Shown: one piece after another, positions 1 through 7,459 of the stretch
Numbering within the stretch: the stretch's first letter is position 1
Layout: each line of letters begins with the position of its first letter
DNA from: Pirellula sp.
Lineage (GTDB): Bacteria > Planctomycetota > Planctomycetia > Pirellulales > Pirellulaceae
NCBI GenBank assembly: GCA_021299695.1
Contig: JAJTEK010000012.1
Span: forward strand, 1 to 63,387
Length of the DNA stretch: 63,387 nt
Direction: 5' to 3'
Program-made: the position numbers and the translations under genes
The notes under the pieces: generated by a model
What the model was told of the DNA's origin: nothing
The model's database searches: none
Seen by the model: only the letters and a program-made list of their open reading frames with translations

Positions 1-300
1 CACCAGGAGCCTCTTGCCTGGTTCTTGGACTTGGCGACCTTAGCGTCTTTGCGGTGAAATCCGATTCCCAACGATTCTCAAGAAGATACTGTCGCACAAC
101 TCGGCCCGACCGTCCGCAAGCGTGCCAAACTCACCGCCAAGGCGCAAAGTTCGCCAAGGCTAAGAGGGGCGCCGTAGCGAAAACAAGGTTCGGTTCAACT
201 CCGCATTGGGTTTAGCTTGGCGACCTTAGCGCCTTTGCGGTGAATCGAATTCCCAACGATGCGCAAGAAGATACTGTCGCGCAACTCGGCCCGCCATCTG
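1..300. repeat. Dispersed intergenic repeat (CTTTGCGGTGAA family), copy 1
   Basis: This stretch alternates two related motifs in opposite orientation: TTGGCGACCTTAGCG followed by TCTTTGCGGTGAA (near 41-57 and again near 217-245), and the inverse form CTCACCGCCAAGGCGC with AAGTTCGCCAAG (near 131-160). Bases 1-114 recur apparently without mismatch at 8623-8736, and the same motifs recur at 2391-2670. It contains no convincing gene. Such motifs are common non-coding repeats in several bacterial genomes; their role is not known to me. The element probably continues to the left of the window. Confidence 0.85.
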
Positions 301-626
301 GGGTGGTTGTTTCCGCCATTTCAACGCGGGTCGGTAATATCTTCAAAGTGAGCTTAGTACATACAAATGACTGAGATTTCTTTGGTCGAACTCCATTGGG
401 AAAAGGGTTTGCAACTCCACTCCCTCCGAATGGAAAGGTTGCTTTTTCGAAGTCTCACGCTACACCTAGAATGAATAGGTCCGACGTTCGTTTGCCCTGT
501 GCGTTGGACCAACCAGGATTAGGTGTGGCTATCCTGATCTGGAGCGAGTGGAACACAATTTCGTTGATCGTTCGCATGGTGTCCGTAGCATCGATTTTCA
601 TCATCCTCTCGATAGAGTTGGTGGCC
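301..626. other. Intergenic region upstream of the sigma factor gene, nothing recognised
   Basis: An open frame runs through much of this stretch in phase with the downstream sigma factor, but its translation has no match to sigma region 2 or any family I know, so I read it as leader DNA and not as coding sequence. I found no clear promoter, RNA gene or repeat copy here. Confidence 0.5.
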
Positions 627-1217
627 ATGAGTCTTGAACAGCAACTCCGCGAATTTGCGAAACAAGCTTGCTTGGGCGATGCTCATGCCATGGATCGCTT
701 TGCTCGCCTGTCTATGATTCTCGCCAAACTCATCGCGCGCGAACGGCTTCACGGTAATCGGTTGGCTCGCTGGATGGACGACAGCGACATCGCGCAAGTC
801 GTTGTCTTTCGCGCCTGTCGCCGTGTCACCAATGCGGAGCAGCACGCCGAAGTCGCCAACTGGTCCGCCATGCTGAGGAGGATGACCACGAACGCCATCG
901 CGGATCAAGCTCGCATTGCTCGACGCGATTTGATGTGCCGACAGGCACCGCCCGTGCCGGCCACCCGTTCGCGGAACTCGATCGATTTGCTTGAGGATCG
1001 GTCCGTCTCGCGCAGGTTCGACGACGAACGGCAAGATCTTTTGGCTTCGATCGAATCGCAAATCACTCCTCGATTACTCCCTATCTGGCAAATGCGCCGC
1101 AACGGTTGCACTTGGACAGAAATCGGCCGTCAGGTGGGCACGAACCCGCAAGCCCTCCGCGTGCGATTCAACGCCATGCTCCGAACCGTCGCCAAGTCGC
1201 ACCATCTACGTGACTAG
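627..1217 (+). CDS. ECF-like RNA polymerase sigma factor
   Basis: This 196-residue protein has the two-domain plan of an extracytoplasmic-function sigma factor, which would direct RNA polymerase to a small promoter set. Residues 52-60 (DSDIAQVVV) followed by an Arg-rich helix fit region 2, where the core-binding and -10 contacts lie, although the usual 'DAEDLVQE' is degenerate. Residues about 153-190, with a CTWTEIGRQVG helix-turn-helix, fit region 4 (-35 recognition). I chose the ATG at 627 because homology begins there; the frame is open upstream to 396 with other possible starts. No anti-sigma gene is adjacent. The next gene, on the same strand 236 bases on, is a PEP-CTERM protein, which may or may not be a target. 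Confidence 0.75.
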   Translation: MSLEQQLREFAKQACLGDAHAMDRFARLSMILAKLIARERLHGNRLARWMDDSDIAQVVVFRACRRVTNAEQHAEVANWSAMLRRMTTNAIADQARIARRDLMCRQAPPVPATRSRNSIDLLEDRSVSRRFDDERQDLLASIESQITPRLLPIWQMRRNGCTWTEIGRQVGTNPQALRVRFNAMLRTVAKSHHLRD

Positions 1218-1453
1218 CGATGCTAACCTTCTGCATATGTTGGTGATCATTGGACAGCAACTTTTTTCCGTCAAAGTAAAGTTGTCGCCCAGGGTTCGAT
1301 TGACCAAAATGAAAATCGCTGATGGAAACTTTTCGCGTTTTTAACTTTTTTTGCTTTTTAATATGCGCTCTTTTCTGCATCCAGCGTCTTGTTCATTGGG
1401 AGAGTCAGGATCTTCCGGATTCCAGTAGCTTCTTTTTGTAGGTAGGTAAACAC

Positions 1454-2059
1454 ATGCAAAGATTATTGTTTGTCGCTTTAGCGTTCTGTACTATCGGTTC
1501 GGCAAATTGCTTCGCAGCAGTCATCACACTCAAGTTTTGTGGGGTATTTGAAAATGCTTTAGCCGGGAGTGGGGTTTTGGACGGATCCTTTTTGACTTTT
1601 GATCAATCACTCGTAAATAACGTCGGGAGCAATTACGGTTTGACTAACGCGAACATAGTGACTCGCAGAACGGATCTAGCTCCCTTTCCTTCAGATCTCA
1701 CCTACACAATGGCGAATTTTAACTCGATAGTGATGCCAACAACCAGCGTCACCAGCGTTGTGGGGCCAGGCACCCGCACCTTTCCGGAAACGGTAAAGGG
1801 ATGGAGTTTCTTACTGTTAGGTCAAGGTGAGTTTTTCGCTGTATTTCCCGAAAATTGGTTGACCACTGTTATGGTCGGGGACACACTTTCCAACAATTAC
1901 ATCACCGAGTTCAGGTCGGATGGATATCTTGCGGATGCTGATGACATTAGGGCAGTTCCTGAACCATCTGGGTTGGCCATTTTCGGATTAAGCTCAGCGT
2001 TTATCTTCCTGAAGAGGCGCTTTAAAAAGCGGACTAATTCAGTTGCTTTCAGTAGCTAA
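1454..2059 (+). CDS. PEP-CTERM sorting domain protein (exosortase substrate)
   Basis: This 201-residue secreted protein has an N-terminal signal peptide (about residues 1-21, ending CFAA) and a C-terminal PEP-CTERM signal: the tetrad VPEP near residue 168, a hydrophobic helix, then a basic tail with KRRFKKR. In this family an exosortase (EpsH type) cleaves at the motif and the body is exported to the surface or matrix; no exosortase gene is in the window. The central part is rich in Thr, Asn and Ser with no recognised domain. A Shine-Dalgarno-like AGGTAGG sits just ahead of the ATG. The gene and the 236 bases before it look more A/T-rich than the core genes further right, which fits an accessory origin. 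Confidence 0.85.
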   Translation: MQRLLFVALAFCTIGSANCFAAVITLKFCGVFENALAGSGVLDGSFLTFDQSLVNNVGSNYGLTNANIVTRRTDLAPFPSDLTYTMANFNSIVMPTTSVTSVVGPGTRTFPETVKGWSFLLLGQGEFFAVFPENWLTTVMVGDTLSNNYITEFRSDGYLADADDIRAVPEPSGLAIFGLSSAFIFLKRRFKKRTNSVAFSS

Positions 2060-2164
2060 GTATTTGAGGACGGCGAAAGACCAATAGGAAATTTGTTTCC
2101 TGCTGAGGCTAACACTACGATGAAGAAGACCATTTCGTCAACATCGCTCTAAATCCTCTAGAGA

Positions 2165-2189
2165 AAACCCGGGGACAGTCCCCGGGTTT
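2165..2189. repeat. GGGGAC-A-GTCCCC palindrome, copy 1
   Basis: A 12+1+12 perfect palindrome with AAACCC outside and GGGTTT on the other side of the core GGGGACAGTCCCC. It lies about 100 bases after the PEP-CTERM gene. It could form a strong hairpin in RNA from either strand. This is the leftmost of ten copies seen between here and 9682. Confidence 0.95.
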
Positions 2190-2248
2190 ATGAAGGTTTT
2201 GCCTGCTCTTGGCTGTTTGGTTTTAGCCCAGAGGGCGGCACTTCTCTG

Positions 2249-2269
2249 CCGGTGTGCGTAAGCCACCGG
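2249..2269. repeat. Short hairpin CCGGTG/CACCGG
   Basis: A six-base stem (CCGGTG at 2249-2254, CACCGG at 2264-2269) closes a nine-base loop. It lies in a stretch with 'gcgtaagcc', resembling widespread planctomycete intergenic hairpins; a related motif (gtggcgcaagccgtgggct) occurs near 9210-9230. There is no T-run after the stem, so a terminator role is not supported. Confidence 0.45.
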
Positions 2270-2390
2270 ACCCGGGCAACAACGCAACCGCTCTGCTTTC
2301 CGAAGAGGCGCTAGCATCCATTTAAGATACTTCGCATTTAAAAGAATATCTTATTTAGCAAGCAAATACTCTGCCTCTAAAATACCACCT

Positions 2391-2670
2391 AAGCGCCCCA
2401 AACTCACCGCCAAGGCGCAAAGTTCGCCAAGTTCAAGAGGGACGGTACAGCGAAAACAGGGTTCGATTCAACCCCGTACTGGGTTTACCTTGGCGACCTT
2501 AGCGTCTTTGCGGTGAATTCTGTTTCCCAATGATTCGCAAGCGGTCACTGTCGCGCAACTCGGCCCGACCGTCCGCAAGCGTGCCAAACTCACCGCCAAG
2601 GCGCAAAGTTCGCCAAGTTCAAGAGGGAAGGTATAGCGAAAACAGGGTTCGATTCAACCCCGTAAATCGA
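2391..2670. repeat. Dispersed intergenic repeat (CTTTGCGGTGAA family), copy 2
   Basis: The stretch holds two direct copies of an arm starting CTCACCGCCAAGGCGC and running to 'gaaaacagggttcgattcaa' (about 2402-2480 and 2588-2666), with one inverted arm (TTGGCGACCTTAGCG, TCTTTGCGGTGAA) between them at about 2490-2517. It shares these motifs with 1-300 and 8623-8736. The next 155 bases, up to the stop of the STAND gene at 2826, hold no recognised feature. Confidence 0.85.
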
Positions 2671-2825
2671 ACGTGAAGTCATAACCTCAGTCAGTCGATG
2701 CAACTTCAGCATCCTAGGGCTGCGAACCAGATCAGATGGCCAGGTCAGTTGCAGCGATTTGGTTCGGAGGCATCCTTGCGCCGATCGCACGCAATCGAAA
2801 CTAACACCGGCCGGCGATTGACTTT

Positions 2826-4718
2826 CTATCGACTCCCCGTTCCCGACGGTAGCCGGCTCACGTGCGCGGCCACAAACTGGGCGAGGTGGCTATTCTGCCG
2901 GAGGCGACAAGCTCGTTGTATGTCGTCACGCAACCCGAGAATGACCTCGTCCTCGTGGTCCCGCCGGTAACACTCGAGGGAGAGAGATACGAGAAAATCC
3001 TGAAGCGCCTTGTGCGTGAAGTACAGTCGCTCTTGCCCAAGTATGGTGTTGACAGAGGCGACAAAAAGGCCGCAACTTCTGACGTCATCCTTTGTCGCAC
3101 CGTCCGGGAATGCGACGGAGAAAAAGCCCCTGGCCTCGTTCCAGCTGAAAGTGGTGAACTCTTCACGCCTCGAATCGCCGGGTGCTGAGTTGCCTATTTC
3201 AACGCGGGCCTCGTCGATGCACAGCGCGCAAAGCATTAGGGCAGTCATCATTCGTGCCCACCACTCCCGGCTGGCGAGATCGGACCCCGGCAGGCTGCGC
3301 GTCGCGACCTCCCTGTCGCGCAGCACCTTGCGACGGATGTGCCCGAAGAGCACTTCGGCCCGATTCAAGTCCCGAATGCCGTTTTCCGCCACGTCCTCCA
3401 TGAGGTACTTGAAAAGGAGCGGGTTGTCCAGACTGTCCCCGTAATGTTCTCGGGCCTCTCCCGAGAGTAGCGCCGACCGCAACTCTGTCCACCTGGCAAC
3501 GGTGGTCTGGTCAGGTGAACTCTTCCAGGGGAGGGCGGGCTCACAGTTGATGTCGATGAGCTCGACAAGGTGTCGAATGCCCCACGGTTGGAGTTCGACC
3601 TTAGTGACGGTACGGAGACTCATCTGGGCGCACAACCGCCTCATCGAAGACTCGTAACGCCCCAGTTCCGCATCAACGAACTCACGGCGGACCGTGAAGA
3701 CGATGTTGCAGCCGAGGCGCCCCGCAACGCCGGCCAACTCGGCGAACCCGTCCGGCGTGCAGAACAACCGGTGCTCGTCAAGCCCGTCAAAAATGATTGT
3801 CTTGCGCCAATTTCTGTCCTTGAGAACGTCACCCATCGCTTCGACAACATACTGGAGTTCCTCTTCGGGGCCGACACTTGAGGGTCCCAAAAAAACCAAC
3901 AGCCATGTCAGCACATCGTGGACCGACAGCGGGTGTGCCCACCGCATCGGAAGCTCCCGGCACGGCAGGGAAAAGCACGACCCTTGTGACCCGGTAACGA
4001 GGCAGCCGACGGCGGTCGATTTGCCCGCCCCGAACATGCCGGTCAAAAGCGTCACCCGACCCTCGCCTTCGGGTGCCGACAAATCGTGGAGGTCGAAATA
4101 CTCGTCCGTCCTCTCGTCACGAGTCACCGCCCCTGCGGCATCCTCTAAACCGATGGTAGTCACGCGGGCCGGCACGCGCGGAATGACCTGGGTTTCGGCG
4201 AACACCGTTTGTAAAGCTCCGATGTGCTGCGTGACCGTCTGAATCTGAATGTCCTTATCGATTCGCTCCTTCGTCTTATTCCACGCAAGTTCCACAAGTT
4301 CGGCGGGAGACACTACATGATATGACAGTCCATGTCGGCCCGCAGAGAGCGGGGTTAGCAACTGACGCAGCTCCGCCCAGTCACCAGGGGTGATCCCCGT
4401 GGCATTTATGGCGTACACGAACGTACGCAGATCAAGGCCCGACCGGAGGAGTTTATCTACATCGGCCCGCATTTGCCCGACCAGCCAATCGATAGGAACA
4501 GGTATGCGACGGGTGGTCTTGCACTGAAAAGCTAGTTCAACGTTTCCGAACCGATCGAAGCTGACGAGATCCACGCCCGCTTTGTCGAGCGGTGACATTG
4601 GCGGGACTTGTCGCACGCCTGGCCACGCCGGGCGCAGAACCCGCTCGCAGATCGCTTCGAACTCTCGCCCGAAGCAGACGCTCAGATCCGCCAGCAGCGC
4701 CGTCCACTTCGGTCCCAT
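2826..4718 (-). CDS. STAND/NACHT NTPase with N-terminal Mrr-type nuclease domain (Avs-like, putative antiphage)
   Basis: This 630-residue protein joins an endonuclease-like domain to a signalling NTPase. Residues about 15-100 fit a PD-(D/E)XK fold of Mrr type: Asp50 in GVDL, then Gln65-Cys-Lys67 (FQCK). The P-loop is GMFGAGKS (227-234), the Walker B is the NACHT-typical FDGLDEH (310-316), and TVRRE (342-346) supplies a sensor arginine. A motif near the C-terminus (FTHKALQDFL) matches the winged-helix end of NACHT modules. No TPR, WD40 or leucine-rich repeat tail follows, so what it senses is unclear. In known Avs and related STAND proteins, ligand binding drives oligomerisation and effector activation. 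The start is firm: AGGAGG lies eight bases before the ATG. It stands alone between palindromes, next to vapBC. An antiphage role is inferred. Confidence 0.8.
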   Translation of the reverse strand: MGPKWTALLADLSVCFGREFEAICERVLRPAWPGVRQVPPMSPLDKAGVDLVSFDRFGNVELAFQCKTTRRIPVPIDWLVGQMRADVDKLLRSGLDLRTFVYAINATGITPGDWAELRQLLTPLSAGRHGLSYHVVSPAELVELAWNKTKERIDKDIQIQTVTQHIGALQTVFAETQVIPRVPARVTTIGLEDAAGAVTRDERTDEYFDLHDLSAPEGEGRVTLLTGMFGAGKSTAVGCLVTGSQGSCFSLPCRELPMRWAHPLSVHDVLTWLLVFLGPSSVGPEEELQYVVEAMGDVLKDRNWRKTIIFDGLDEHRLFCTPDGFAELAGVAGRLGCNIVFTVRREFVDAELGRYESSMRRLCAQMSLRTVTKVELQPWGIRHLVELIDINCEPALPWKSSPDQTTVARWTELRSALLSGEAREHYGDSLDNPLLFKYLMEDVAENGIRDLNRAEVLFGHIRRKVLRDREVATRSLPGSDLASREWWARMMTALMLCALCIDEARVEIGNSAPGDSRREEFTTFSWNEARGFFSVAFPDGATKDDVRSCGLFVASVNTILGQERLYFTHKALQDFLVSLSLECYRRDHEDEVILGLRDDIQRACRLRQNSHLAQFVAAHVSRLPSGTGSR

Positions 4719-4776
4719 GTCCGTTGCCTCCTGTGATTCGTTGGATAGCCTCTCCGGCCGGTATCAACTGTGAATT

Positions 4777-4809
4777 GACAAAACGCGGGGACAGTCCCCG
4801 CGTTTTGTC
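4777..4809. repeat. GGGGAC-A-GTCCCC palindrome, copy 2 (33 bp, perfect)
   Basis: A perfect 16+1+16 palindrome centred on base 4793: GACAAAACGC precedes and GCGTTTTGTC follows the GGGGACAGTCCCC core. It begins 58 bases upstream of the STAND start codon and ends 7 bases beyond the vapC stop. As RNA it would make a GC-rich hairpin followed by TTTT in either direction, so it may end vapC transcription and insulate the STAND gene. Confidence 0.95.
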
Positions 4810-4816
4810 TAAGATC

Positions 4817-5224
4817 TCAATCGAACGGGTTGACAACTTTGACGCCTGCAAACGCAAAGTCCTTGGCGTTCCTCGTTGCGATGGGCAATTGGAACTGGCG
4901 AGCCGTTGCGGCGATGAGACTGTCTTTGACCGGCATGGCACGCCCCTGTTTTCTTAAGTCTGCCAAGAGTTGTGCCCAATTCTCCGAAGTCGTCGCGTCG
5001 AAATCCAGCATCTGCAAATAGCGAATACCCGATTCAAGCCATGCGAGCAGCTCGCTACGCCTCTTGCCTTTGGGTAACATGAGGATTCCAAATCGCAGCT
5101 CACCAAGAACAATCGGATTGATCGCTAATTGTGTCTCGTGCGCCGCAAGCCACCCGACTACTTTCGGGTTAGGGTTGAGCTTCGTCGCTTCGCTGAGCAC
5201 GTTCGCATCCACCAGAAACTTCAT
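4817..5224 (-). CDS. vapC: VapC-type PIN-domain toxin ribonuclease
   Basis: This 135-residue protein is a PIN-domain ribonuclease, the toxin of a type II toxin-antitoxin pair; family members cleave tRNA or rRNA using Mg2+. The start MKFLVDANVLSE carries the first catalytic Asp, the central Glu lies in LGELRFG, and later acids in PVKDSLIAATA and NAKDF complete the acidic site. The ATG at 5224 overlaps the antitoxin stop as ATGA, so the two genes are translationally coupled; an in-frame upstream start (5266) would lie inside the antitoxin gene and is not needed. A 33-bp palindrome begins directly after the gene. Confidence 0.93.
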   Translation of the reverse strand: MKFLVDANVLSEATKLNPNPKVVGWLAAHETQLAINPIVLGELRFGILMLPKGKRRSELLAWLESGIRYLQMLDFDATTSENWAQLLADLRKQGRAMPVKDSLIAATARQFQLPIATRNAKDFAFAGVKVVNPFD

Positions 5225-5454
5225 AACAAGGAGTCCGTCGATTCCGATTCGACCGGCTGAAACCAATCAGGCGAAGGGCACTGGGCAAGCCACTGGACCA
5301 ACCCTGGCTGCCCTGGTTTGCGAATCTTTTTCAGCAAATACTCACCTTCCGAAATTCGTTCAATCTCGAATACCTGGCCCGGCACCAAATGATCTGCCTC
5401 ACGCAGTTCAACCGGCAAGACGATTTGTCCTTTGGAAGATAATTGTGTGTTCAT
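5221..5454 (-). CDS. vapB: VapB-type antitoxin, AbrB/MazE (SpoVT) fold
   Basis: This 77-residue protein has the swapped-hairpin DNA-binding motif of the AbrB/MazE superfamily near its start (LSSKGQIVLPVELREA, about residues 5-20), followed by a second strand pair and a C-terminal tail rich in Pro, Ser, Asp and Trp that would wrap around the toxin. It should neutralise the VapC next to it and repress the shared promoter. It is the first gene of the pair and ends in an ATGA overlap with vapC. Nested inverted repeats directly upstream of its start are a likely operator. Confidence 0.92.
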   Translation of the reverse strand: MNTQLSSKGQIVLPVELREADHLVPGQVFEIERISEGEYLLKKIRKPGQPGLVQWLAQCPSPDWFQPVESESTDSLL

Positions 5455-5457
5455 CCA

Positions 5458-5477
5458 CAGTAAGATACTGTCTTACT
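5458..5477 (-). promoter_or_regulatory. Candidate vapBC operator (nested inverted repeats)
   Basis: Two overlapping palindromes lie 4 to 23 bases before the vapB start: CAGTA-aga-TACTG (5458-5470) and AGTAAGA-tactg-TCTTACT (5459-5477). AbrB-type antitoxins typically bind such repeats over their own promoter. No footprint is known for this site; the role is inferred from position and symmetry. Confidence 0.6.
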
Positions 5478-5488
5478 TAGACGAAGTC

Positions 5489-5540
5489 AAGCAAACAGCC
5501 GACTTTCTCCGTTGCCGACCGAGATCGGCAGCGTCGTGAG
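5489..5540. repeat. 52-bp direct repeat, copy 1
   Basis: The segment beginning AAGCAAACAGCCGAC and running through 'gttgccgaccgagatcg' to 'cgtcgtgag' recurs at 9432-9483 in the same orientation with two or three differences. It is non-coding and lies between the vapB upstream region and a longer inverted repeat. Confidence 0.85.
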
Positions 5541-5650
5541 CCAACCAGCGCCAGCGGTTGGGCGATTTGACTAAGCCCGCCAGGAAGCTGCGTTTGGGCC
5601 CGAGCAGGATAAACAACCAAAAAACTCGGGGACAGTCCCCGAGTTTTTTG
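5538..5650. repeat. About 110-bp inverted repeat, left arm (includes palindrome copy 3)
   Basis: This segment, from GAGCCAACCAGCGCC through 'ggttgggcgatttgac', 'cccgccaggaag' and 'gagcaggataaaca' to the palindrome, is found again in reverse complement at 9655-9764 with few differences. The two arms are 4 kb apart and enclose the composite repeats, the three-gene operon and the microprotein gene. A degenerate partial copy may lie near 9255-9295. Confidence 0.85.
5619..5649. repeat. GGGGAC-A-GTCCCC palindrome, copy 3
   Basis: A perfect palindrome centred on base 5634: six A, then CTC, the core, GAG and six T. The A-run and T-run make it look like an intrinsic terminator on both strands. It sits between the vapBC upstream region and the first composite repeat. 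Confidence 0.95.
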
Positions 5651-5942
5651 AACACCGATCCGTAACCGGATCGTTTGCCCCAACGGGGCAAAATGAGATA
5701 GCCCAGGGTAGAGCGAAGCGCCACCCTGGGTCGTACGCGACCGCCCTAGGTAGGCCGCCGCCCCAATTCGCCAAAGCCCTGAAAGGGCGAAACATGTGCG
5801 CATTGATTGACGCACCGCCGGTTCCGCCCTTTCAGGGCTTGGGTTGTTTCGCGCACACGAATCCCAGGGCGGGCTTCGCTTTGCCCTGGGCTATCACCCG
5901 CCGCCCCGTTGGGGCATAAGACGATCGGGCAAACACCATCCC
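5651..5942. repeat. Composite inverted repeat of three hairpin pairs, copy A
   Basis: About 290 bp built as a large imperfect inverted repeat whose two arms each hold the same small palindromes in mirrored order. From the outside in: GCCCCAACGGGGC with GCCCCGTTGGGGC, then an arm around GCCCAGGG with GAAGCGCC and its complement, then GCCCTGAAAGGGC with GCCCTTTCAGGGC around a short centre (GACGCACCGCCGG). Copies B (5984-6276) and C (8207-8556) follow. Open frames cross it in several phases, but they follow the repeats and show no codon signature, so I read it as non-coding. Confidence 0.88.
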
Positions 5943-5983
5943 GAATAACCCACCGCAACTTGGGTCGCCTGCGATGTGCAATC

Positions 5984-6276
5984 AACACTGATCCGTAACC
6001 GGATCGTTCGCCCCAACGGGGCATAATGAGATAGCCCAGGGTAGAGCGAAGCGCCACCCTGGGTTGTACGCGATCGCCCTGGGTACGCCGATGCCCCAAT
6101 TCGCCAAAGCCCTGAAAGGGCGGAACATGCGCGCATTGATTGACGCACCGCCGGTTCCGCCCTTTCAGGGCTTGGGTTTTTTCGGGCACACCGAATCCCA
6201 GGGCGGCGCTTCGCTTTGCCCTGGGCTATCACCTTGCGCCCCGTTGGGGCGTAAGACAATCGGGCAAACGCCATCC
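5984..6276. repeat. Composite inverted repeat, copy B
   Basis: This copy shows the plan best. GCCCCAACGGGGC (6010-6022) is the reverse complement of GCCCCGTTGGGGC (6238-6250); ATAGCCCAGGG (6031-6041) pairs with CCCTGGGCTAT near 6219-6229; GCGAAGCGCC with GGCGCTTCGC; and GCCCTGAAAGGGCGG (near 6109-6123) with CCGCCCTTTCAGGGC. The whole could fold as one long cruciform or as separate hairpins. A leader shared with copy C (cccaccgcaacttgggtcgc, about 5949-5968) precedes it. The palindrome at 6280 follows at once. Bases 6311-6399 hold nothing recognised. Confidence 0.9.
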
Positions 6277-6279
6277 TTA

Positions 6280-6310
6280 AAAAAACTCGGGGACAGTCCC
6301 CGAGTTTTTT
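6280..6310. repeat. GGGGAC-A-GTCCCC palindrome, copy 4
   Basis: A perfect palindrome centred on base 6295 with A-run, CTCGGGGAC, A, GTCCCCGAG and T-run. It lies 90 bases past the stop of the three-gene operon, in the place expected for that operon's transcription terminator. Confidence 0.95.
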
Positions 6311-6399
6311 AATTGCTCTGGTCCCAATGCAATATGACGCGATGTGAAAAATCGTTTTAATGAATTGGCGGACTGGCAAACGTTTTCCGGAGTCGCCTA

Positions 6400-7080
6400 T
6401 CAGACCGCTGGTCGAGGAATAATCTGGAATGAACACTGGCGTATCGGATAGATAATGTTACCGATCTTAAGCGTTCTTTCTCCAAACAGAGCAAATGCGA
6501 AGTAATTGCCAGCGTTCTCTGTACTACTCACTGGAGGGTGTGCTAGTACTTTGAACCCGCTTTCCTGATAATCGACGATGTCATTTCGATTAAGCTCTCC
6601 AGGCCCCATGTAGTGTGTTCCCTTAGTTTGTAGGAGCCGAATTCCGTTGCTCAAACGCCGATAGACTGTCCGTGGGTGTATGCCAGTTTCTTCGGAAATC
6701 TCTTTTACTGACTTGCCATCCAACGCTGCTTCGATTACGGATCCAACCGCGACAGATAGCTTCCGTAGGTTGTATTTTAAGTCAATTAAGTCATCCTGCG
6801 TGAACTTCGGGTCAGCAACCGGCTTTTCGTATTTGCGTCGATTTTTTTCATACGCCCTTGCGATTCGCTTTCGCACGCGAGATATCAAGGTACTCAATTT
6901 AGAAGGTGACTCCTTTTCAGAGAGAATCTCCAGAACAATCATGGATGCCATTTCTTCGCGCTCAACGTCAAGCTTCCTAGCCAGCGAAATAATCCATTGC
7001 AGATCTCTAGGCTCGAAGCTGATACCTTTCTGCAAACAAAGGTCGGCGAGAACGTCTAGCTCAAGTCCTAGGGGGTACAT
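6400..7080 (-). CDS. Sigma-factor-like protein with C-terminal extension (third gene of the overlapping operon)
   Basis: A 226-residue protein I place only as sigma-like. Residues about 35-90 (DVEREEMASMIVLEIL, then a basic stretch VRKRIARAYEKNRRK) resemble region 2 of ECF sigma factors. Residues about 115-150 (AALDGKSVKEISEETG then HPRTVYRRLSNGI) form a clear helix-turn-helix of region 4 or LuxR type. The last 75 residues have no known match and may be a sensor or effector tail. The gene overlaps the one before it by 20 bases, so it belongs to the same operon. Composition looks A/T-richer than the core genes, as for its two partners. It could act as the transcriptional regulator of the module. 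Function uncertain. Confidence 0.6.
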   Translation of the reverse strand: MYPLGLELDVLADLCLQKGISFEPRDLQWIISLARKLDVEREEMASMIVLEILSEKESPSKLSTLISRVRKRIARAYEKNRRKYEKPVADPKFTQDDLIDLKYNLRKLSVAVGSVIEAALDGKSVKEISEETGIHPRTVYRRLSNGIRLLQTKGTHYMGPGELNRNDIVDYQESGFKVLAHPPVSSTENAGNYFAFALFGERTLKIGNIIYPIRQCSFQIIPRPAV

Positions 7081-7459
7081 CTAACTTCCAAACAATAATG
7101 TGCGATTCGATCCAGTTCGCCTCAAACCACACTTCCACACTGTCCATAACTCCGTCAATTATAGTCCATTGGGTTTTGTCGCTATGGCGAAAACTCCAAG
7201 GTGGTTTCTTGTGCTTCACGACGTATAGTAACGCTCGGACTTTATCAACAATGCCTGATTGTAGCCACTTATTCCAGTGCTTCCCCAGTTCCTTTGAAAA
7301 CTCGAGCCACATCTCCGGATCGAATTCCACTGAAAGTTTTTCTTCGACTGCGAGCCCTTCAAGCCACTTTAGAAGCCGACCGGCAGCCTCGTCTCCGTAG
7401 ACTTGTCGGAATTTAGCAAACTCCGATTGCGCAGACCTCTTGAAGTGAACTGTTGCCAT
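7061..7459 (-). CDS. Uncharacterised 132-aa protein, possible RelE/ParE-like toxin (second gene of the operon)
   Basis: I do not recognise the family. The start (MATVHFKRSAQSEFAKF) looks like the first strand and helix of RelE/ParE toxins, and a later strand-rich half (VRALLYVV ... WSFRHSDKTQWTIID ... VEVWFEANWIESHIIVWKLDV) could supply the remaining sheet, but the middle is longer and much richer in Trp than in that family. No catalytic residues can be named. The start overlaps the previous stop as TAATG and the end overlaps the next gene by 20 bases, so the three products should be made together. A toxin role is an inference from layout (small protein, downstream of an antitoxin-like gene). 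Confidence 0.55.
   Translation of the reverse strand: MATVHFKRSAQSEFAKFRQVYGDEAAGRLLKWLEGLAVEEKLSVEFDPEMWLEFSKELGKHWNKWLQSGIVDKVRALLYVVKHKKPPWSFRHSDKTQWTIIDGVMDSVEVWFEANWIESHIIVWKLDVPPRT

Noticed and set aside
396-626. N-terminal extension of the sigma factor
   Set aside because: The added residues look random and sigma similarity starts after 627.
5477-6436. Many overlapping open frames of 60-180 codons on both strands
   Set aside because: They follow the composite repeats, occur in several phases and recur in copy C; the products are low-information Arg/Pro/Gly-rich text typical of GC-rich palindromic repeats translated by chance.
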